Assembly (NCBI RefSeq): GCF_000512355.1
Contig: NZ_CP004006.1
Span: 1,045,001 to 1,109,000 of the forward strand
DNA from: Legionella oakridgensis ATCC 33761 = DSM 21215
GTDB taxonomy: Bacteria; Pseudomonadota; Gammaproteobacteria; Legionellales; Legionellaceae
DNA length: 64,000 nucleotides
Direction: 5' to 3'
Shown: piece by piece, positions 10,224 through 21,372 of the stretch
How the letters are laid out: each line of letters starts with the position of its first letter
Numbering within the stretch: position 1 is the stretch's first letter
The notes under the pieces: model-generated
Told to the model about the DNA's origin: nothing
Databases searched by the model: none
The model's input: the letters and a program-made list of their open reading frames with translations, nothing else
Translations under genes and position numbers: made by a program

Positions 10224-10358
10224 CTTATTTTAATTTCGGTTGCTCTTCTTACTGAAAAAAGCATAGCATAGATTTGCTTGGGTTTCTCCTTAATAAAAGG
10301 AGAATGATTCAAGATTAGTGAAACGTTGGATTTTTCGCGGTTCAAATAGGAGGCGGTT

Positions 10359-12551
10359 TTGCGCAGAATTATTATTGTATTTTTATTACTTTTAACAAGC
10401 TGTACCGCTCTCTATGCCCAAGATAATGCGCTGACGGCGGTGAAAGTAACTCCCATGCCGGATAACCGGGTCCGTCTTGATTTTCAATTTGCGCAACCAC
10501 TCGCCCAGATGCCTGCCAGTTTCATTACTCAGAAGCCACCACGGTTGATTGTTGATTTTATTAACAGCAAAAATCAACTCAATGCGTCACAAGTCTCCCA
10601 AACAATCGAAATAGGTTCTTTGAAGCAATATAAGATTGTTGCTGTTGGCGATCGCCTTAGAGTCATCTTGGACTTATTGGATTCCATTTCTTATTCAGGT
10701 CATGTTGCCGGCAATGTCTATACACTGATGCTGCGAGGAAAAAGCCAGGGACTTATTTCAAAGCCTAAAGAAGTATTTGTAACCAATCGGCCGGTTAATG
10801 CACGCTACAGCATTACTAATATTGATTTTCGCGGCAGTGAAAATCAGGGAGGACGGCTTATTGTCAATTTGTCCGATGCTGGTATTCCCATTGAAGTCAG
10901 TCAATCTGGAAAAAAAGTGATGGTTGACTTTAACAGTACCCGGCTGCCACAACGTCTGCAAAAGCGCTTTGATGTGATTGATTTTCACAGTCCTGCCCAG
11001 ATGATTACTGCCGAACAGGATGGTAAAAATGCTATAATTACCTTGTTAAATAAAGGGGATTATGGTCATTTTGCTTATCAGGTTAATAAACAATTTATTG
11101 TGGATGTATTTCCTCTTACTGCTGAAGAAATACAGGAAGCAAAATTAAAGAAAAAAGTATTTACCGGTAAACGAATTTCTTTAAATTTCCAAGATATTCA
11201 AATACGTGCGGTTTTACAGCTATTGGCTGAATTTACCGGGATAAATATTGTGGTTAGTAATCGGGTGGAAGGCAACATTACCTTACGGCTGAATGATGTG
11301 CCTTGGGATCAGGCGCTGGATATTATTTTGACCACTCAAGGTCTTGATAAGCGGCAAGTAGGAAATGTGATTTTAATTGATAAAGCAGACGTGTTTGCTG
11401 CTCGGGAGAATGAAGAATTGCAGGCGCAGCAGGCTGCAAAAAAATTAGCACCTATTCGTTCGGAATTGCTGCAAATTAATTATGCTAAGGCAGCGGATAT
11501 CGCAACCATGCTTAAGGATAAAGATAATTCTTTATTATCCGATCGTGGTACTTTAAGTGTGGATACCAGGACCAATACCATTTGGTTGCAGGATACAGGT
11601 GCACAAATTGATGAAATAAGGGAGCTTGTTAAACAATTAGACGTGCCAGTTAAACAAGTTTTGATTGAGGCACGTATTGTGAATGTCACTAAAGACTGTG
11701 CTGAAGACATTGGAGTCCGCTTTGGTGTCTCAAGGCCAACGCATTTAAGTGGTACACTGGAGGGTGCCAACGCCTTGGCTGGAGGAACTCCAGCGGCGGA
11801 AGTGCCTATTCCCGATCGTTTAAACGTCGATCTTGGAGCGTTGCCTATTGATGCTTCGCCAGCCTCAGTTGGGATTGCGTTGGCAAAATTGGGAAATGGT
11901 GTATTACTGGATTTGGAATTATCCGCCTTGGAAAGTGAGGGGCGTGCCGAGATTATTGCTAGCCCACGTTTGATGACAACCAATCAACAGGCTGCCGTGA
12001 TTGAGTCCGGTGAAGATATTCCCTATCAGGAAGCAACTTCTAGCGGAGCAACGGCAGTAGCCTTTAAAAAGGCGGTGCTGAGTTTGAAAGTAACACCGCA
12101 AATTACACCGGATGGCAAACTGTTAATGGATTTGCAAATTAATCAGGATTCAGATTCTGGCAGGCGAGTTCAGGGTGTTCCTATTATTTTAACCAAATCC
12201 ATTGAAACCAATGTGCTGGTTAATAATGGTCAAACCATTGTTTTAGGAGGAATTTATAAACAAGACACAAATAATTCCATTACGCGCGTTCCATTTTTAG
12301 GGGAATTGCCTGTGGTGGGAAATTTATTTAGTCGCAGCCAGGCAAGAACGAATAATGAGGAGTTGCTCATTTTCATTACTCCTAGGATAATAACCAACAA
12401 TTTGTCGATTACAACCATAGAAGGGCCACAACAGCGTTTTGCCCGTGGCGTAGAGCTGGACAAATTCGGCAAGCCGGTTGCTCCCATGCAGGTCGTAGAG
12501 CCACCGCTTCCAGCAAAAGCGATTGTTCCAATAAGGCCATGGAAGCGTTGA
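10359..12551 (+). CDS. pilQ: Type IV pilus secretin PilQ
   Basis: PilQ is the outer-membrane secretin through which the pilus passes. It has an N-terminal signal peptide (IIIVFLLLLTSCTALYA), two AMIN-type peptidoglycan-binding regions in roughly residues 25-240, and a secretin/TonB short domain (ISLNFQDIQIRAVLQLLAEF) near residue 273. NolW repeats follow (ELLQINYAKAADIATML and VLIEARIVNV). The C-terminal secretin pore ends in VPFLGELPVVGNLFS. The length of 730 fits. The start is TTG at 10359, 5 bases after a perfect AGGAGG. A 282-base gap holding a repeat separates it from pilP. Confidence 0.95.
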   Translation: MRRIIIVFLLLLTSCTALYAQDNALTAVKVTPMPDNRVRLDFQFAQPLAQMPASFITQKPPRLIVDFINSKNQLNASQVSQTIEIGSLKQYKIVAVGDRLRVILDLLDSISYSGHVAGNVYTLMLRGKSQGLISKPKEVFVTNRPVNARYSITNIDFRGSENQGGRLIVNLSDAGIPIEVSQSGKKVMVDFNSTRLPQRLQKRFDVIDFHSPAQMITAEQDGKNAIITLLNKGDYGHFAYQVNKQFIVDVFPLTAEEIQEAKLKKKVFTGKRISLNFQDIQIRAVLQLLAEFTGINIVVSNRVEGNITLRLNDVPWDQALDIILTTQGLDKRQVGNVILIDKADVFAARENEELQAQQAAKKLAPIRSELLQINYAKAADIATMLKDKDNSLLSDRGTLSVDTRTNTIWLQDTGAQIDEIRELVKQLDVPVKQVLIEARIVNVTKDCAEDIGVRFGVSRPTHLSGTLEGANALAGGTPAAEVPIPDRLNVDLGALPIDASPASVGIALAKLGNGVLLDLELSALESEGRAEIIASPRLMTTNQQAAVIESGEDIPYQEATSSGATAVAFKKAVLSLKVTPQITPDGKLLMDLQINQDSDSGRRVQGVPIILTKSIETNVLVNNGQTIVLGGIYKQDTNNSITRVPFLGELPVVGNLFSRSQARTNNEELLIFITPRIITNNLSITTIEGPQQRFARGVELDKFGKPVAPMQVVEPPLPAKAIVPIRPWKR

Positions 12552-12757
12552 GTTAAACAGTGATAATTTATAATGTAAACAGACCCTACTCATCATCAAT
12601 AACAATAAATAGGTATTTTAAGTAATTTGATTTTTCTTTCGAGTGTTAAGTGTAAATGTGAGTTTTTTGTCGACACACGGGTGGGAAAAGCAATAAAATA
12701 AGAACCATTATTTTATTGGCAACGGGTAGATAGATAAAAAGAGGTATGTAATTAAAA

Positions 12758-13284
12758 ATGAGCATAGTTAAAGTACGTAATATATTTCTAATAGGGCCTA
12801 TGGGGGCTGGAAAAAGTACAATAGGCCGTACTTTGGCAAAAGAGCTCAAGCTTGAGTTCTATGATACGGATGAAGTCATTGAAGAGCGTTCAGGTGCGGA
12901 TATTTCCTGGATATTCGATGTGGAAGGAGAAGAAGGGTTTCGCCGCCGCGAACAAAAGGTGGTCGAAGAATTGACACAAAAAAAAACATTGTCTTGGCTA
13001 CGGGCGGAGGGGTTGTGATGACCCCAGAAAATCGCAACGCATTGGCTGCACGTGGAACTGTGATTTATCTTAAAACATCGTTGCAGCAGCAATTTGAGCG
13101 CACCAAGCGTGATACGAAAAGACCATTGTTGCAGACGGATGATCTGGAAAGCCGTCTGGAAATGCTACGTGATGAACGAGAGCCTTTCTATGAAGAATTG
13201 GCTGATATCAGCTTTGAAACGGATAAATTAACGGTCAAGGCTGTCGCAAATAATATTATTAAATACATTTATGGCGAAATCTGA
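12758..13284 (+). CDS. aroK: Shikimate kinase I (frameshift as read)
   Basis: The enzyme phosphorylates shikimate in chorismate synthesis. The first part (12758 to about 12978) has the P-loop [16 protein letters not shown], the shikimate-binding DTD motif and RRREQKV. The frame breaks at the A9 run 12978-12986. One extra A gives [15 protein letters not shown], restoring the conserved GGG shikimate motif, and the reading continues through RDTKRPLLQ (lid) to 13284. The repaired length is 175 residues, normal. It overlaps aroB by 14 bases. aroK-aroB downstream of pilQ is the common gammaproteobacterial order. A base-calling deletion is more likely than inactivation. Confidence 0.94.
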
Positions 13285-14379
13285 TGTTCATCGGCAGTTG
13301 ATGATTCAACTTGTAGGCCATGAATACCCCATTTATATTGGTTGTCATTATTTGTCCGATGTGGAGTTATTGCGTCGGCATGTGAAAGGCAGCCAAGTGT
13401 TGATTGTCAGTAATGAAACGGTTGCGCCACTTTATCTCAAGCCAATACAGCAAGCTTTTGCGACCATGCAATGTGACACTGTTCTTCTTAAAGACGGTGA
13501 AGTCTATAAAAATCAGCAAAGTCTTAACCGTATTTACGATGCTTTAATTCATTACGGTCATCATCGTGATACGACGCTAATAGCGTTGGGGGGAGGAGTG
13601 ATTGGAGACATAACCGGTTTTGCCGCGGCCACTTATCAGCGTGGTGTCAGATTTATCCAACTTCCCACCACGTTGCTTGCGCAGGTCGATGCTTCGGTTG
13701 GAGGCAAAACGGCAATCAATCATCCTCTTGCTAAAAATATAATTGGCAGTTTTTATCAACCTCACGCGGTTATTATGGATGTAAATACATTATTTACTCT
13801 GCCTGAACGCGAGCTGTATTCAGGGTTTGCCGAGGTGATAAAATACGGGTTTATTGCAGGGGGTGAATTTCTGCAAATGTTATGTCGGCTGTTGGAAGCG
13901 GGAATTGAATCCCTGACTACAGAACAATGGTCGCAACTCATTGCTGGCTGTTGTCAAATAAAAGCCCGTATTGTAGAGGAAGATGAACACGAAACTGGAC
14001 AACGAGCTTTATTAAATCTTGGCCATACGTTTGCACATGCTTTGGAAGCCTATACTCATTACCAGCGTTGGCGGCACGGTGAAGCGGTGGCGATTGGTTT
14101 ATATTGCGCCGCCTTATTATCTCATCACTTAGGCCATCTGCAGCATGCTCATGTTGTTTTGCTGGATGCTTTGTTAGCCAAGGCAAATTTACCAAGAAGA
14201 ATTCCAAAAGAGATTGATTTATTAGCATTGCATCGTTTAATGTTTAACGATAAAAAATATCAAACAAGCGTTTGCGCTTTGTATTGATGAGAGCGCCAGG
14301 AAATTGTTATTTGGATGATAAGGTTACGGACGATTGCCTGCGTCATGCATTAATCAGTGCGGTTGAAGGAGAGATTTAG
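13271..14379 (+). CDS. aroB: 3-dehydroquinate synthase (frameshift near the C-terminus as read)
   Basis: The enzyme converts DAHP to 3-dehydroquinate, the second step of the shikimate pathway, using NAD and a divalent metal. It has the NAD motif ALGGGVIGDITGFAA, the TTLLAQVDASVGGKTAIN segment, the metal ligands in LNLGHTFAHALE and the histidine in WRHGEAVAIG. As read, the frame ends at 14287 with an atypical tail. Adding one A to the A6 run 14252-14257 gives DKKISNKRLRFVLMRAPG and a stop at 14377-14379. The total is then about 369 residues, the normal length. It lies between aroK and the DamX-like gene. Confidence 0.94.
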
Positions 14380-14380
14380 A

Positions 14381-15780
14381 ATGAATGGTAGTAGGACAGT
14401 TCAACATGCCAAAGAGCTATCAGATAATCACGCGAGCCTATTTAAACCAGCGTCCTGGCTTACAAAAATAGAATTCATAAATCAGTTGGTTTTGGGCACA
14501 AATGTTTTGATTTCCGTGCTAGGCGAACAGGGAGGAGGAAAATCTTCTTTTATTGAGTTATTGCAAATGAATCTTGATAAGCGTATTCGAGCGCTTTCTC
14601 TTGCAGTGACTCCTTTATTTGACTGGACGCTGTTTTTATCGCATTTGCATACCTCATTAGGTTGTGAACATGAAACCACGTTAAATGAACTGATTGAAAA
14701 AAGCAGGCAAAGTCAGACACATACGTTGGTGATCTTGGATGATGCTCAATACTTGTCTGAATCGTTTCTTGACGAATTATTAAATGCTTTACAGCAACAA
14801 GGGCCGCAGGGTTATTTTCATCTTTGCCTTGTAGCGGATGGTTCGCTGACTGCTGTATTGAATAAACTGGAAGGTAAATACCAGGATATGATTCACAGCA
14901 TTGAATTAGGTCCTTTGAATGAAAGTGAAACCAGGGCTTATGTAAAACATCGTCTATTAGCTCATCCTGAATTTATAACCGATGAGCTTCTTAAACAATT
15001 TTATCAATTAACGGAAGGAAATATTGTCGGTATTAACACTCAAATGCCAAGTTTTTTAATTTGATAAAACCAGCCCCTAAAAATAGGCGCTATTTACGCT
15101 TGCCTATGGTTGCTGGAGTAATCGTTGCGGCGTTAAGCATTGCTTTTATATTGCAACCTAATAGCCCGCCAACGCCATCTTCGACTGAGCCCGTCATAGA
15201 AGTTGCATTGCCTCCGGAATTTCCGGAAGTTGCTCAGGCTGACGTTGCACTGGCCAGTGAAATACCGCCTTATGATGTTGCTGCGTCCAGACAATTTTTG
15301 CAGCCGACTGAACTGCGTCGCGCTGAATTGATTGTGTCTAATAATGAAGAGGATGATATAACAACAGATGATTTTGTTGTCATGGACAAGGTGGTTGTTA
15401 TTCCCAAAGTCATCCAGGCGAAAGCTGAGCCAGTAAAAGCAAGGGAGGTAAAAACGCTGAATACCCAAGCATCGATATCTACCGTTAAACAACAAAAACC
15501 GGTTTCTGTAAAATTGGCGTCTATGCAAGATCATTATACGATACAATTGCTTGCCAGCCATAGCAGAGCTAAGCTTGAACATTTTGCCCAACTGTACCAC
15601 ATTAAAAATCAGTCCAGGATCCTTCGGGCTAAAAAGCCAGATGGGGTATGGTATGTCCTCACATTTGGTGATTATCACCAGCGGGATGCAGCAAGACAAG
15701 CCATTATGCAACTGCCGCAAGGGTTGGCAAAATTCAAACCTTGGGTACGCTCATTTTCCGAGCTGCAGAATATTGGGTAA
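14381..15780 (+). CDS. damX: DamX-like AAA ATPase and SPOR-domain protein (frameshift as read)
   Basis: The repaired protein of about 466 residues has three parts. An N-terminal ATPase carries a Walker A VLGEQGGGKSSF and a Walker B LVILDDAQ. A single membrane helix follows (LPMVAGVIVAALSIAFIL). The periplasmic C-terminal SPOR domain (HYTIQLLASHSRAKLEHFA) binds denuded septal peptidoglycan. The frame breaks at T6 15052-15057. One extra T joins SFF to NLIKPAPKNRR. The ATG at 14381, right after the repaired aroB stop, is the better start. The position after aroKB is where damX sits in gammaproteobacteria, so a division-septum role is likely. The 3' end overlaps pnuC on the other strand by about 47 bases. 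Confidence 0.87.
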
Positions 15781-16317
15781 GCCAGACAAGATAACCAACG
15801 ATGGCAAGGCCGGTGTATAGCAGCATGAGTAAAGCATGGAAAGGCAATTCTTTTTGCCAATATATCCATGCGTATAATGCATCGGCCATAAACCAAAGAA
15901 CCCAAGTTATAATGATTTTATAGCACATCAGCCACTGAGCGATGAGACTGATGGATGTGGTCAGGGCATCGAGCTTGGCAATATTGGAATCTGAATAAGT
16001 CGTTAGCAAATAAAAAATGACTAGATAAAGGAGCATTCCAGCCATGAGTAGAGACGTTCCTTGCTTATTGGTAAGGCGGGTTATGGAGCGTTGTTTTCCC
16101 TGCGAGTTAAGAGATTGTGTCCAACGATACCAGCCATAACCGGCACTTAAAAATAAAAAGACTCCAGACACATATCGGCATAAATTCCTGTTTGCCAATA
16201 GAGCCATCCGTTCAGTGCTGTAGCTAATAAGGCAATGGCCCAAGCCTTGTTATTTTGGCGAATAAAATAATACGTTGACAATAGAGAGGCGATGGCCCCT
16301 ATTAAATCATAAAACAT
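15734..16317 (-). CDS. pnuC: PnuC-like nicotinamide riboside transporter (frameshift as read)
   Basis: This is an integral membrane protein of the PnuC family, facilitators that import nicotinamide riboside or related vitamin precursors. The first segment opens MFYDLIGAIASLLSTYYFIR and holds LNGWLYWQTGIYADMCLES. The second continues LSAGYGWYRWTQ, then further hydrophobic helices and WFMADALYAWIYWQK. The frame breaks at A5 16149-16153 (plus-strand numbering). One extra base joins LESFYF to LSAGYG without loss. The repaired length is about 194 residues with roughly seven helices, normal for the family. ATG at 16317 has a GAAGGGA site. The substrate cannot be told from sequence, and thiamine (PnuT) is an alternative. 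Confidence 0.83.
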
Positions 16318-16381
16318 ATAGATCCCTTCGACGGCATTATCCGTGCAGAGGTTCAATGGGTTTAATCTCAGCCTGAATGTC

Positions 16382-16401
16382 TAGGGCCTTATATGGACTT
16401 T
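16382..16401. repeat. 20-bp repeat, inverted copy of 1780-1799
   Basis: tagggccttatatggacttt is the exact reverse complement of bases 1780-1799. It lies between pnuC and the usp gene, in an AT-rich stretch that also has to hold the usp promoter. Confidence 0.65.
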
Positions 16402-16531
16402 ATTTCCTTGCACAGGAGATTAAAAGCGTTATATAGAAACTTGTATTATTTTACCTTATTACCAAGCATCTGGGAAATTAGGTTTTTTTCTGCTAGTCTT
16501 TCATCCTTAAGGCCTTATTAAGGAGAGTAAC

Positions 16532-16960
16532 ATGTATAAAAAAGTATTATTTGCAACCGATTTTGATGAAATTGGAATCAATGCAGCTCACAAAGCTAAA
16601 AAAATTGCCGATGAAAATAAGGCAGAGTTAATTCTTGTTCATGTGGTTGAACCAATACCTGCTTATGCTTATCCTGGTTTTGCTGGTTTTGCTGAAGTGG
16701 AAGTTTCTATACGTGAGCAGGCAGAAAAAGAACTCAATAGTCTGGCAGAGCGTTTGAAGGTAGATAAAAAAAATCGGTTTCTTGAATTTGGCTCCACAAA
16801 AAACGAAGTATTGCGAGTGGCTCAAGAAAATAAAGTGGATTTGATTGTTACGGGAAGCCATGGCAAGCATGGCCTGGCGTTATTACTGGGTTCAACCGCT
16901 AATGCTATTTTACACGGGGCAGAATGTGACGTATTGATCGTACGCCCTCGCAGAAGCTAG
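16532..16960 (+). CDS. Universal stress protein, UspA family
   Basis: This 142-residue single Usp domain opens MYKKVLFATDFDE. It carries the ATP-binding signature of the nucleotide-binding subfamily near its C-terminus: GSHGKHGLALLLGSTANAIL followed by the CDVLIVRPR strand. The protein is cytoplasmic, probably dimeric, and associated with survival under stress or growth arrest. The ATG has an AAGGAGAG site. The gene stands alone between pnuC and ribF. Confidence 0.92.
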   Translation: MYKKVLFATDFDEIGINAAHKAKKIADENKAELILVHVVEPIPAYAYPGFAGFAEVEVSIREQAEKELNSLAERLKVDKKNRFLEFGSTKNEVLRVAQENKVDLIVTGSHGKHGLALLLGSTANAILHGAECDVLIVRPRRS

Positions 16961-17000
16961 GGTTTATTGAAGTTTCGAGCTAAAATTTACGCCGTGCCTT

Positions 17001-17077
17001 GCGCGGGCGGAAATTTATTTTTTATGATGGATTATGACGCTGTTTGAAAGATGGATTTCCGTCTGCGCGACTATGAC
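17001..17077. repeat. Dispersed palindromic repeat, copy A
   Basis: A stretch of about 77 bp has complementary ends (gcgcgggcggaaat and atttccgtctgcgcg). It aligns along its whole length with 30067-30141. It lies between usp and ribF. Confidence 0.55.
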
Positions 17078-17152
17078 CCTAATAAGGCATAATGTTTCGT
17101 ATGTTTCATGTAGAGACATACGGTATAATAATTCTTTTTGTTGTTAGCTAGG

Positions 17153-18106
17153 ATGAAATTACTGCGAGGTGTACAAAACATACCAGCTTTTTCGGCTGGA
17201 ACGGTGGCAACCATAGGAAATTTTGATGGTGTGCATCTTGGTCATCAAGCCTTATTGCAACAAGCACGCGCTCAGGCTGATTCCATGCAGCTTCCTTTGC
17301 TTTTGGTATTATTTGAGCCACAGCCTAATGAATATTTTCATGGAAGCCAGGCGCCAGCACGTCTTTCCAGTTTACGAGAAAAATTGCATATTTTACGCCA
17401 ATTTAGAGTGGATTTTGTTATTTGCTTGAAGTTTAATCAAACATTGTCTTCGATGTCGCCTGTAGAATTTGCTAAACGTATTATATTTTCTCTTCTCAAT
17501 GTTAAGTTATTATTAATTGGTCATGATTTTCATTTTGGCAGCAAGCGTGCAGGGGATGTTAAATTGCTGACGGAAATAGCCAGTCAACAGGCAAGTACGG
17601 TGCAAATTTTTTCTGATTTTACGATGAGTGATGAGCGTGTAAGTTCAACCAAAATTAGACAGGCCCTACACGATAATTGTCTACAACGGGCTGCCAAATT
17701 ATTAGGACGGCCTTATAGTTTATGTGGCCGAGTGGTAAAAGGTGATGGACGTGGCCGCCAATGGAATATTCCAACAGCAAATTTGGGGATGCACCGGCCG
17801 AATTTGCCTCTTAAAGGTGTATTTTGCGTACAAGTAAAAAGACAGGGCCGACCTATATTAGCAGGTGTGGCGAATCTTGGTTGTCGACCAACGATAGGCG
17901 GCAGTAAAAATGTTCTTGAAGTTCATCTGCTGAACTTCAATGAATCGTTGTATGGTGAGCTATTGGAAATCTTTTTTCTGCATAAGTTGCGGGAGGAAGT
18001 AAAATTTTCTTCCTTGGAAGCTTTATTGGCGCAAATCCACGATGACATTGCGGCAGCAAAAAGGTATTTTGATGAAAATAATAAACATTTGATCGTTGCA
18101 GAGTAG
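17153..18106 (+). CDS. ribF: Bifunctional riboflavin kinase / FAD synthetase
   Basis: The enzyme converts riboflavin to FMN and FMN to FAD. The N-terminal FAD synthetase has IGNFDGVHLGHQALL, GHDFHFGSKRAGD and SSTKIRQ. The C-terminal flavokinase starts near residue 180 with LCGRVVKGDGRGRQWNIPTA and continues through GVFCVQV and GGSKNVLEVHLL. ATG at 17153 (MKLLRGVQ) fits family N-termini better than an in-frame TTG five codons upstream. It is the first gene of the conserved ribF-ileS-lspA cluster, with ileS starting 7 bases later. Confidence 0.95.
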   Translation: MKLLRGVQNIPAFSAGTVATIGNFDGVHLGHQALLQQARAQADSMQLPLLLVLFEPQPNEYFHGSQAPARLSSLREKLHILRQFRVDFVICLKFNQTLSSMSPVEFAKRIIFSLLNVKLLLIGHDFHFGSKRAGDVKLLTEIASQQASTVQIFSDFTMSDERVSSTKIRQALHDNCLQRAAKLLGRPYSLCGRVVKGDGRGRQWNIPTANLGMHRPNLPLKGVFCVQVKRQGRPILAGVANLGCRPTIGGSKNVLEVHLLNFNESLYGELLEIFFLHKLREEVKFSSLEALLAQIHDDIAAAKRYFDENNKHLIVAE

Positions 18107-18112
18107 AACCTG

Positions 18113-20911
18113 ATGGCTGAATATAAAGATACATTGAATTTACCCCATACCTTATTTCCCATGAAAGCAAATCTTGCTCAGCGAGAACCGCAAACATTGG
18201 CTGAATGGGATGCACAGGCAATTTATGAAAAAATTCGAATGGCCAGGAAGAACGGAAAACGTTTTATCCTTCATGATGGACCCCCTTATGCAAATGGCCA
18301 TCTGCATTGCGGTCATGCCTTAAATAAAATTCTTAAAGACATCATCATTAAATCAAAATCCTTAAGTGGCTATGATGCGCCCTTTAAGCCGGGTTGGGAT
18401 TGTCATGGTCTACCCATAGAATTGAATGTTGAAAAAAAGGAAGGCAAGGCCGGGGTTAAAATAAGTGCCAGTGAATTTCGCCATAAATGTCGAGAGTACG
18501 CTGCCGGCCAAATTGATATTCAAAGAAATGAATTTAAACGCTTGGGAGTATTTGGTGATTGGTACCATCCTTATGTGACGATGGACTATATTTACGAAGC
18601 CAATATTATTCGTGCTTTGGCCAAAATTATTGAAAATGGCCATCTACAGCAGGGATTTAAGCCAGTACACTGGTGTATTGATTGCGGTTCGGCACTGGCA
18701 GAAGCAGAAGTGGATTATGAAGAAAAAACCTCTCCTTCCATTGATGTCGCTTTTTTTGCCGTGGAATCTGAACAGTTTCTTGCGAAAGTAGGGCGTGCTC
18801 TGCTGCTGAAGCCATTGATTGTCCCAATTTGGACAACCACACCATGGACACTGCCAGCCAATGAAGCCGTTTGTCTGCATCCTGAATTAGAGTATACGCT
18901 GGTTGATGCTGGTCATCGGTATTTCCTAATTGCTCGTGAGCTGGTTGAAACGGTGATGGGACGATATGGAGTTGAGAAATTCACACTCTTAGGCCATGTC
19001 AAGGGGGCTGTTTTCGAACGCATGATGCTGCAACACCCATTTAATTCCCGACAAGTACCCATTGTACTTGGTGAGCATGTTACTACTGAATCTGGAACTG
19101 GTTGTGTGCATACCGCACCTGCTCATGGCCCAGATGATTATCTTGTTGGCAAACGTTATGATCTGCCACTGGTCAACCCAGTCATGGGAAATGGCTGTTA
19201 TGCAGAGGATGTGCCGCAATTCGCCGGGTTACACGTACTGAAAGTAAATCATCAGATATTGGAAGTATTAAGAGCAGGTGGAACGCTTCTTCATGAAGAA
19301 ATGACTCGTCATAGTTATCCTCATTGCTGGCGACATAAATCACCTGTGATATTCCGCGCGACGCCGCAGTGGTTTATTGCTATGGATAAGGCCGGTTTAC
19401 GTCATCATCTCTTAAAACAGATTGAGAAAGTCGACTGGATTCCAGACTGGGGAAAAGCTCGTATACGGTTGATGGTTGAAAATAGGCCGGACTGGTGTAT
19501 TTCAAGACAAAGAGCTTGGGGAACTCCCATTCCTTTGTTTGTGCATAAATCCACACGAGAATTACACCCGCATACTGTCGTGTTACTGGAAAAAATAGCC
19601 AAACGCGTTGATATTAATGGAATTGATGCCTGGTTCGACTTGGATGCAGCTGAACTTTTGGGTGAAGAGGCTCAGGATTATGAAAAAGTAAATGATACAC
19701 TGGATGTATGGTTTGATTCAGGGGTATCCCATTTTTGTGTTTTAAAGCATGGAGCTGATTTAGGTTTTCCGGCAGATGTTTATTTTGAAGGCTCCGATCA
19801 GCATCGCGGTTGGTTTAATTCATCGTTAACAACAGCGGTGGCAATGTATGGTGAGCCACCTTATAAAACGGTATTAACGCACGGTTATACCGTCGATGCC
19901 GAAGGTAAAAAACTATCAAAATCAAAAGGCAATTACATTGCTTTGGATAAACTGGTTGAACAACATGGCGCTGACATTTTGCGTCTTTGGGTTGCCTCAA
20001 CGGATTATCGGAATGAAGTCAGTATTTCAGATGAGATCATTAAACGGAATGCCGATGCCTACCGACGCATTCGCAATACGGCCAGATTTTTGTTAGCCAA
20101 TTTATTTGATTTTGAGCCGAAGCGCGATAAAGTGCCAGCGGAAGCATTGGTTGAATTGGATCAGTGGGCTATAGCAAGATGCCGGCAGTTGCAACAAGAG
20201 ATCATTGCCGCTTACGAACAATACCATTTTCATGTGATTTATCAAAAAATTCATAATTTTTGTGCAGTTGATATGGGCAGTTTCTATCTTGATATTATCA
20301 AAGATCGCCAATACACGACCCCTGTGAATAGTAATGCCCGCCGCTCTTGTCAAACTGCCATGCATCATATTGTTCATGCGTTAACTCGATGGCTTGCTCC
20401 TATCTTGTCATTTACTGCAGAAGAAATCTGGAAAGAAATACCTGGAGAGCACAGCGAATCAGTGTTTCTTGAACAATGGTATGCTGATTGGCCAGAACTC
20501 TCAGAGTTAGCAATGGACGACTGGCAACAACTGCAGGTTATTCGCGATGAAGTCAATAAGGCGTTGGAAAACAAACGTCAAGAAGGGATCATTGGATCAG
20601 CTCTGGCCGCGGACGTGGTTGTATTTGCCGAGCGCTCTGCTTATTCATTGTTGGTGCGTTTGGGTGATGAGTTGCGGTTTTTATTGATTACGTCTTCGGC
20701 TGCAGTGCGTCCTTTGGAGGAATGCCCGGCCGATGTTGTCTTAAACAAGGACTTAGGCGTGGCAATTCAAGTGCAGGCCAGTGCTCATACTAAATGTGCT
20801 CGTTGCTGGCATCGACGTCCGGATGTTGGAGAAGATGTTCATCATCCTGAATTATGCGGACGCTGTGTGGATAATATTAGCGGCAATGCTGAGTTGAGAC
20901 GATTTGCATGA
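18113..20911 (+). CDS. ileS: Isoleucyl-tRNA synthetase
   Basis: This 932-residue class I synthetase charges tRNA-Ile. The HIGH region appears as [18 protein letters not shown]. The editing domain contains [14 protein letters not shown] and [11 protein letters not shown]. The second signature is KKLSKSKGN. The C-terminal zinc finger is present as [12 protein letters not shown] with CGRC. Length and domain order are those of bacterial IleS type 1. It sits between ribF and lspA, overlapping lspA by 4 bases. Confidence 0.97.
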   Translation: MAEYKDTLNLPHTLFPMKANLAQREPQTLAEWDAQAIYEKIRMARKNGKRFILHDGPPYANGHLHCGHALNKILKDIIIKSKSLSGYDAPFKPGWDCHGLPIELNVEKKEGKAGVKISASEFRHKCREYAAGQIDIQRNEFKRLGVFGDWYHPYVTMDYIYEANIIRALAKIIENGHLQQGFKPVHWCIDCGSALAEAEVDYEEKTSPSIDVAFFAVESEQFLAKVGRALLLKPLIVPIWTTTPWTLPANEAVCLHPELEYTLVDAGHRYFLIARELVETVMGRYGVEKFTLLGHVKGAVFERMMLQHPFNSRQVPIVLGEHVTTESGTGCVHTAPAHGPDDYLVGKRYDLPLVNPVMGNGCYAEDVPQFAGLHVLKVNHQILEVLRAGGTLLHEEMTRHSYPHCWRHKSPVIFRATPQWFIAMDKAGLRHHLLKQIEKVDWIPDWGKARIRLMVENRPDWCISRQRAWGTPIPLFVHKSTRELHPHTVVLLEKIAKRVDINGIDAWFDLDAAELLGEEAQDYEKVNDTLDVWFDSGVSHFCVLKHGADLGFPADVYFEGSDQHRGWFNSSLTTAVAMYGEPPYKTVLTHGYTVDAEGKKLSKSKGNYIALDKLVEQHGADILRLWVASTDYRNEVSISDEIIKRNADAYRRIRNTARFLLANLFDFEPKRDKVPAEALVELDQWAIARCRQLQQEIIAAYEQYHFHVIYQKIHNFCAVDMGSFYLDIIKDRQYTTPVNSNARRSCQTAMHHIVHALTRWLAPILSFTAEEIWKEIPGEHSESVFLEQWYADWPELSELAMDDWQQLQVIRDEVNKALENKRQEGIIGSALAADVVVFAERSAYSLLVRLGDELRFLLITSSAAVRPLEECPADVVLNKDLGVAIQVQASAHTKCARCWHRRPDVGEDVHHPELCGRCVDNISGNAELRRFA

Positions 20912-21369
20912 AAAAATGGCCTTGGTTTTTATTAAGTCTGACGGTTATCTTAATCGATCAGGGAAGTAAATATTGGGCAATGCACACGTTATCTTTTTAT
21001 CAGCCTTTCCCAGTCATACCTATGTTAAATCTAACCCTGGCTTATAACACAGGAGCGGCGTTTAGTTTTTTAAGCAGCACAGGGGACTGGCATCGTTGGT
21101 TTTTTGCTGGTTTTAGCGCTCTTATGAGCATTATTCTAACGATTTGGATTACTCGAATTTCTCCTAAGGCTTTTTTGCAATTGATAAGTCTAAGCCTGAT
21201 TCTGGGAGGAGCATTGGGTAATTTAATTGACAGGGTGATGCTAGGGCATGTGATTGATTTTATTGATGTATATTACCAAAACTACCATTGGCCAATTTTT
21301 AATTTAGCTGATAGTGCTATATGTCTTGGCGCAGCATTGTTGCTTATTGATTTATTTAAAAATCGTTAG
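20908..21369 (+). CDS. lspA: Lipoprotein signal peptidase
   Basis: This 153-residue four-helix inner-membrane aspartyl protease removes signal peptides from prolipoproteins. The conserved LIDQGSKYW is near the N-terminus. The catalytic aspartates are in [17 protein letters not shown] and FNLADSAI. The ATG overlaps the ileS stop (ATGA), so translation is coupled. PilP, a predicted lipoprotein in this window, would be a substrate. Confidence 0.96.
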   Translation: MKKWPWFLLSLTVILIDQGSKYWAMHTLSFYQPFPVIPMLNLTLAYNTGAAFSFLSSTGDWHRWFFAGFSALMSIILTIWITRISPKAFLQLISLSLILGGALGNLIDRVMLGHVIDFIDVYYQNYHWPIFNLADSAICLGAALLLIDLFKNR

Positions 21370-21372
21370 ATG

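Noticed and set aside
12758-14379. aroK and aroB as pseudogenes marking aromatic auxotrophy
   Set aside because: Both breaks are single missing bases in A-runs and the full conserved cores remain intact. The pattern matches the other breaks in the window.
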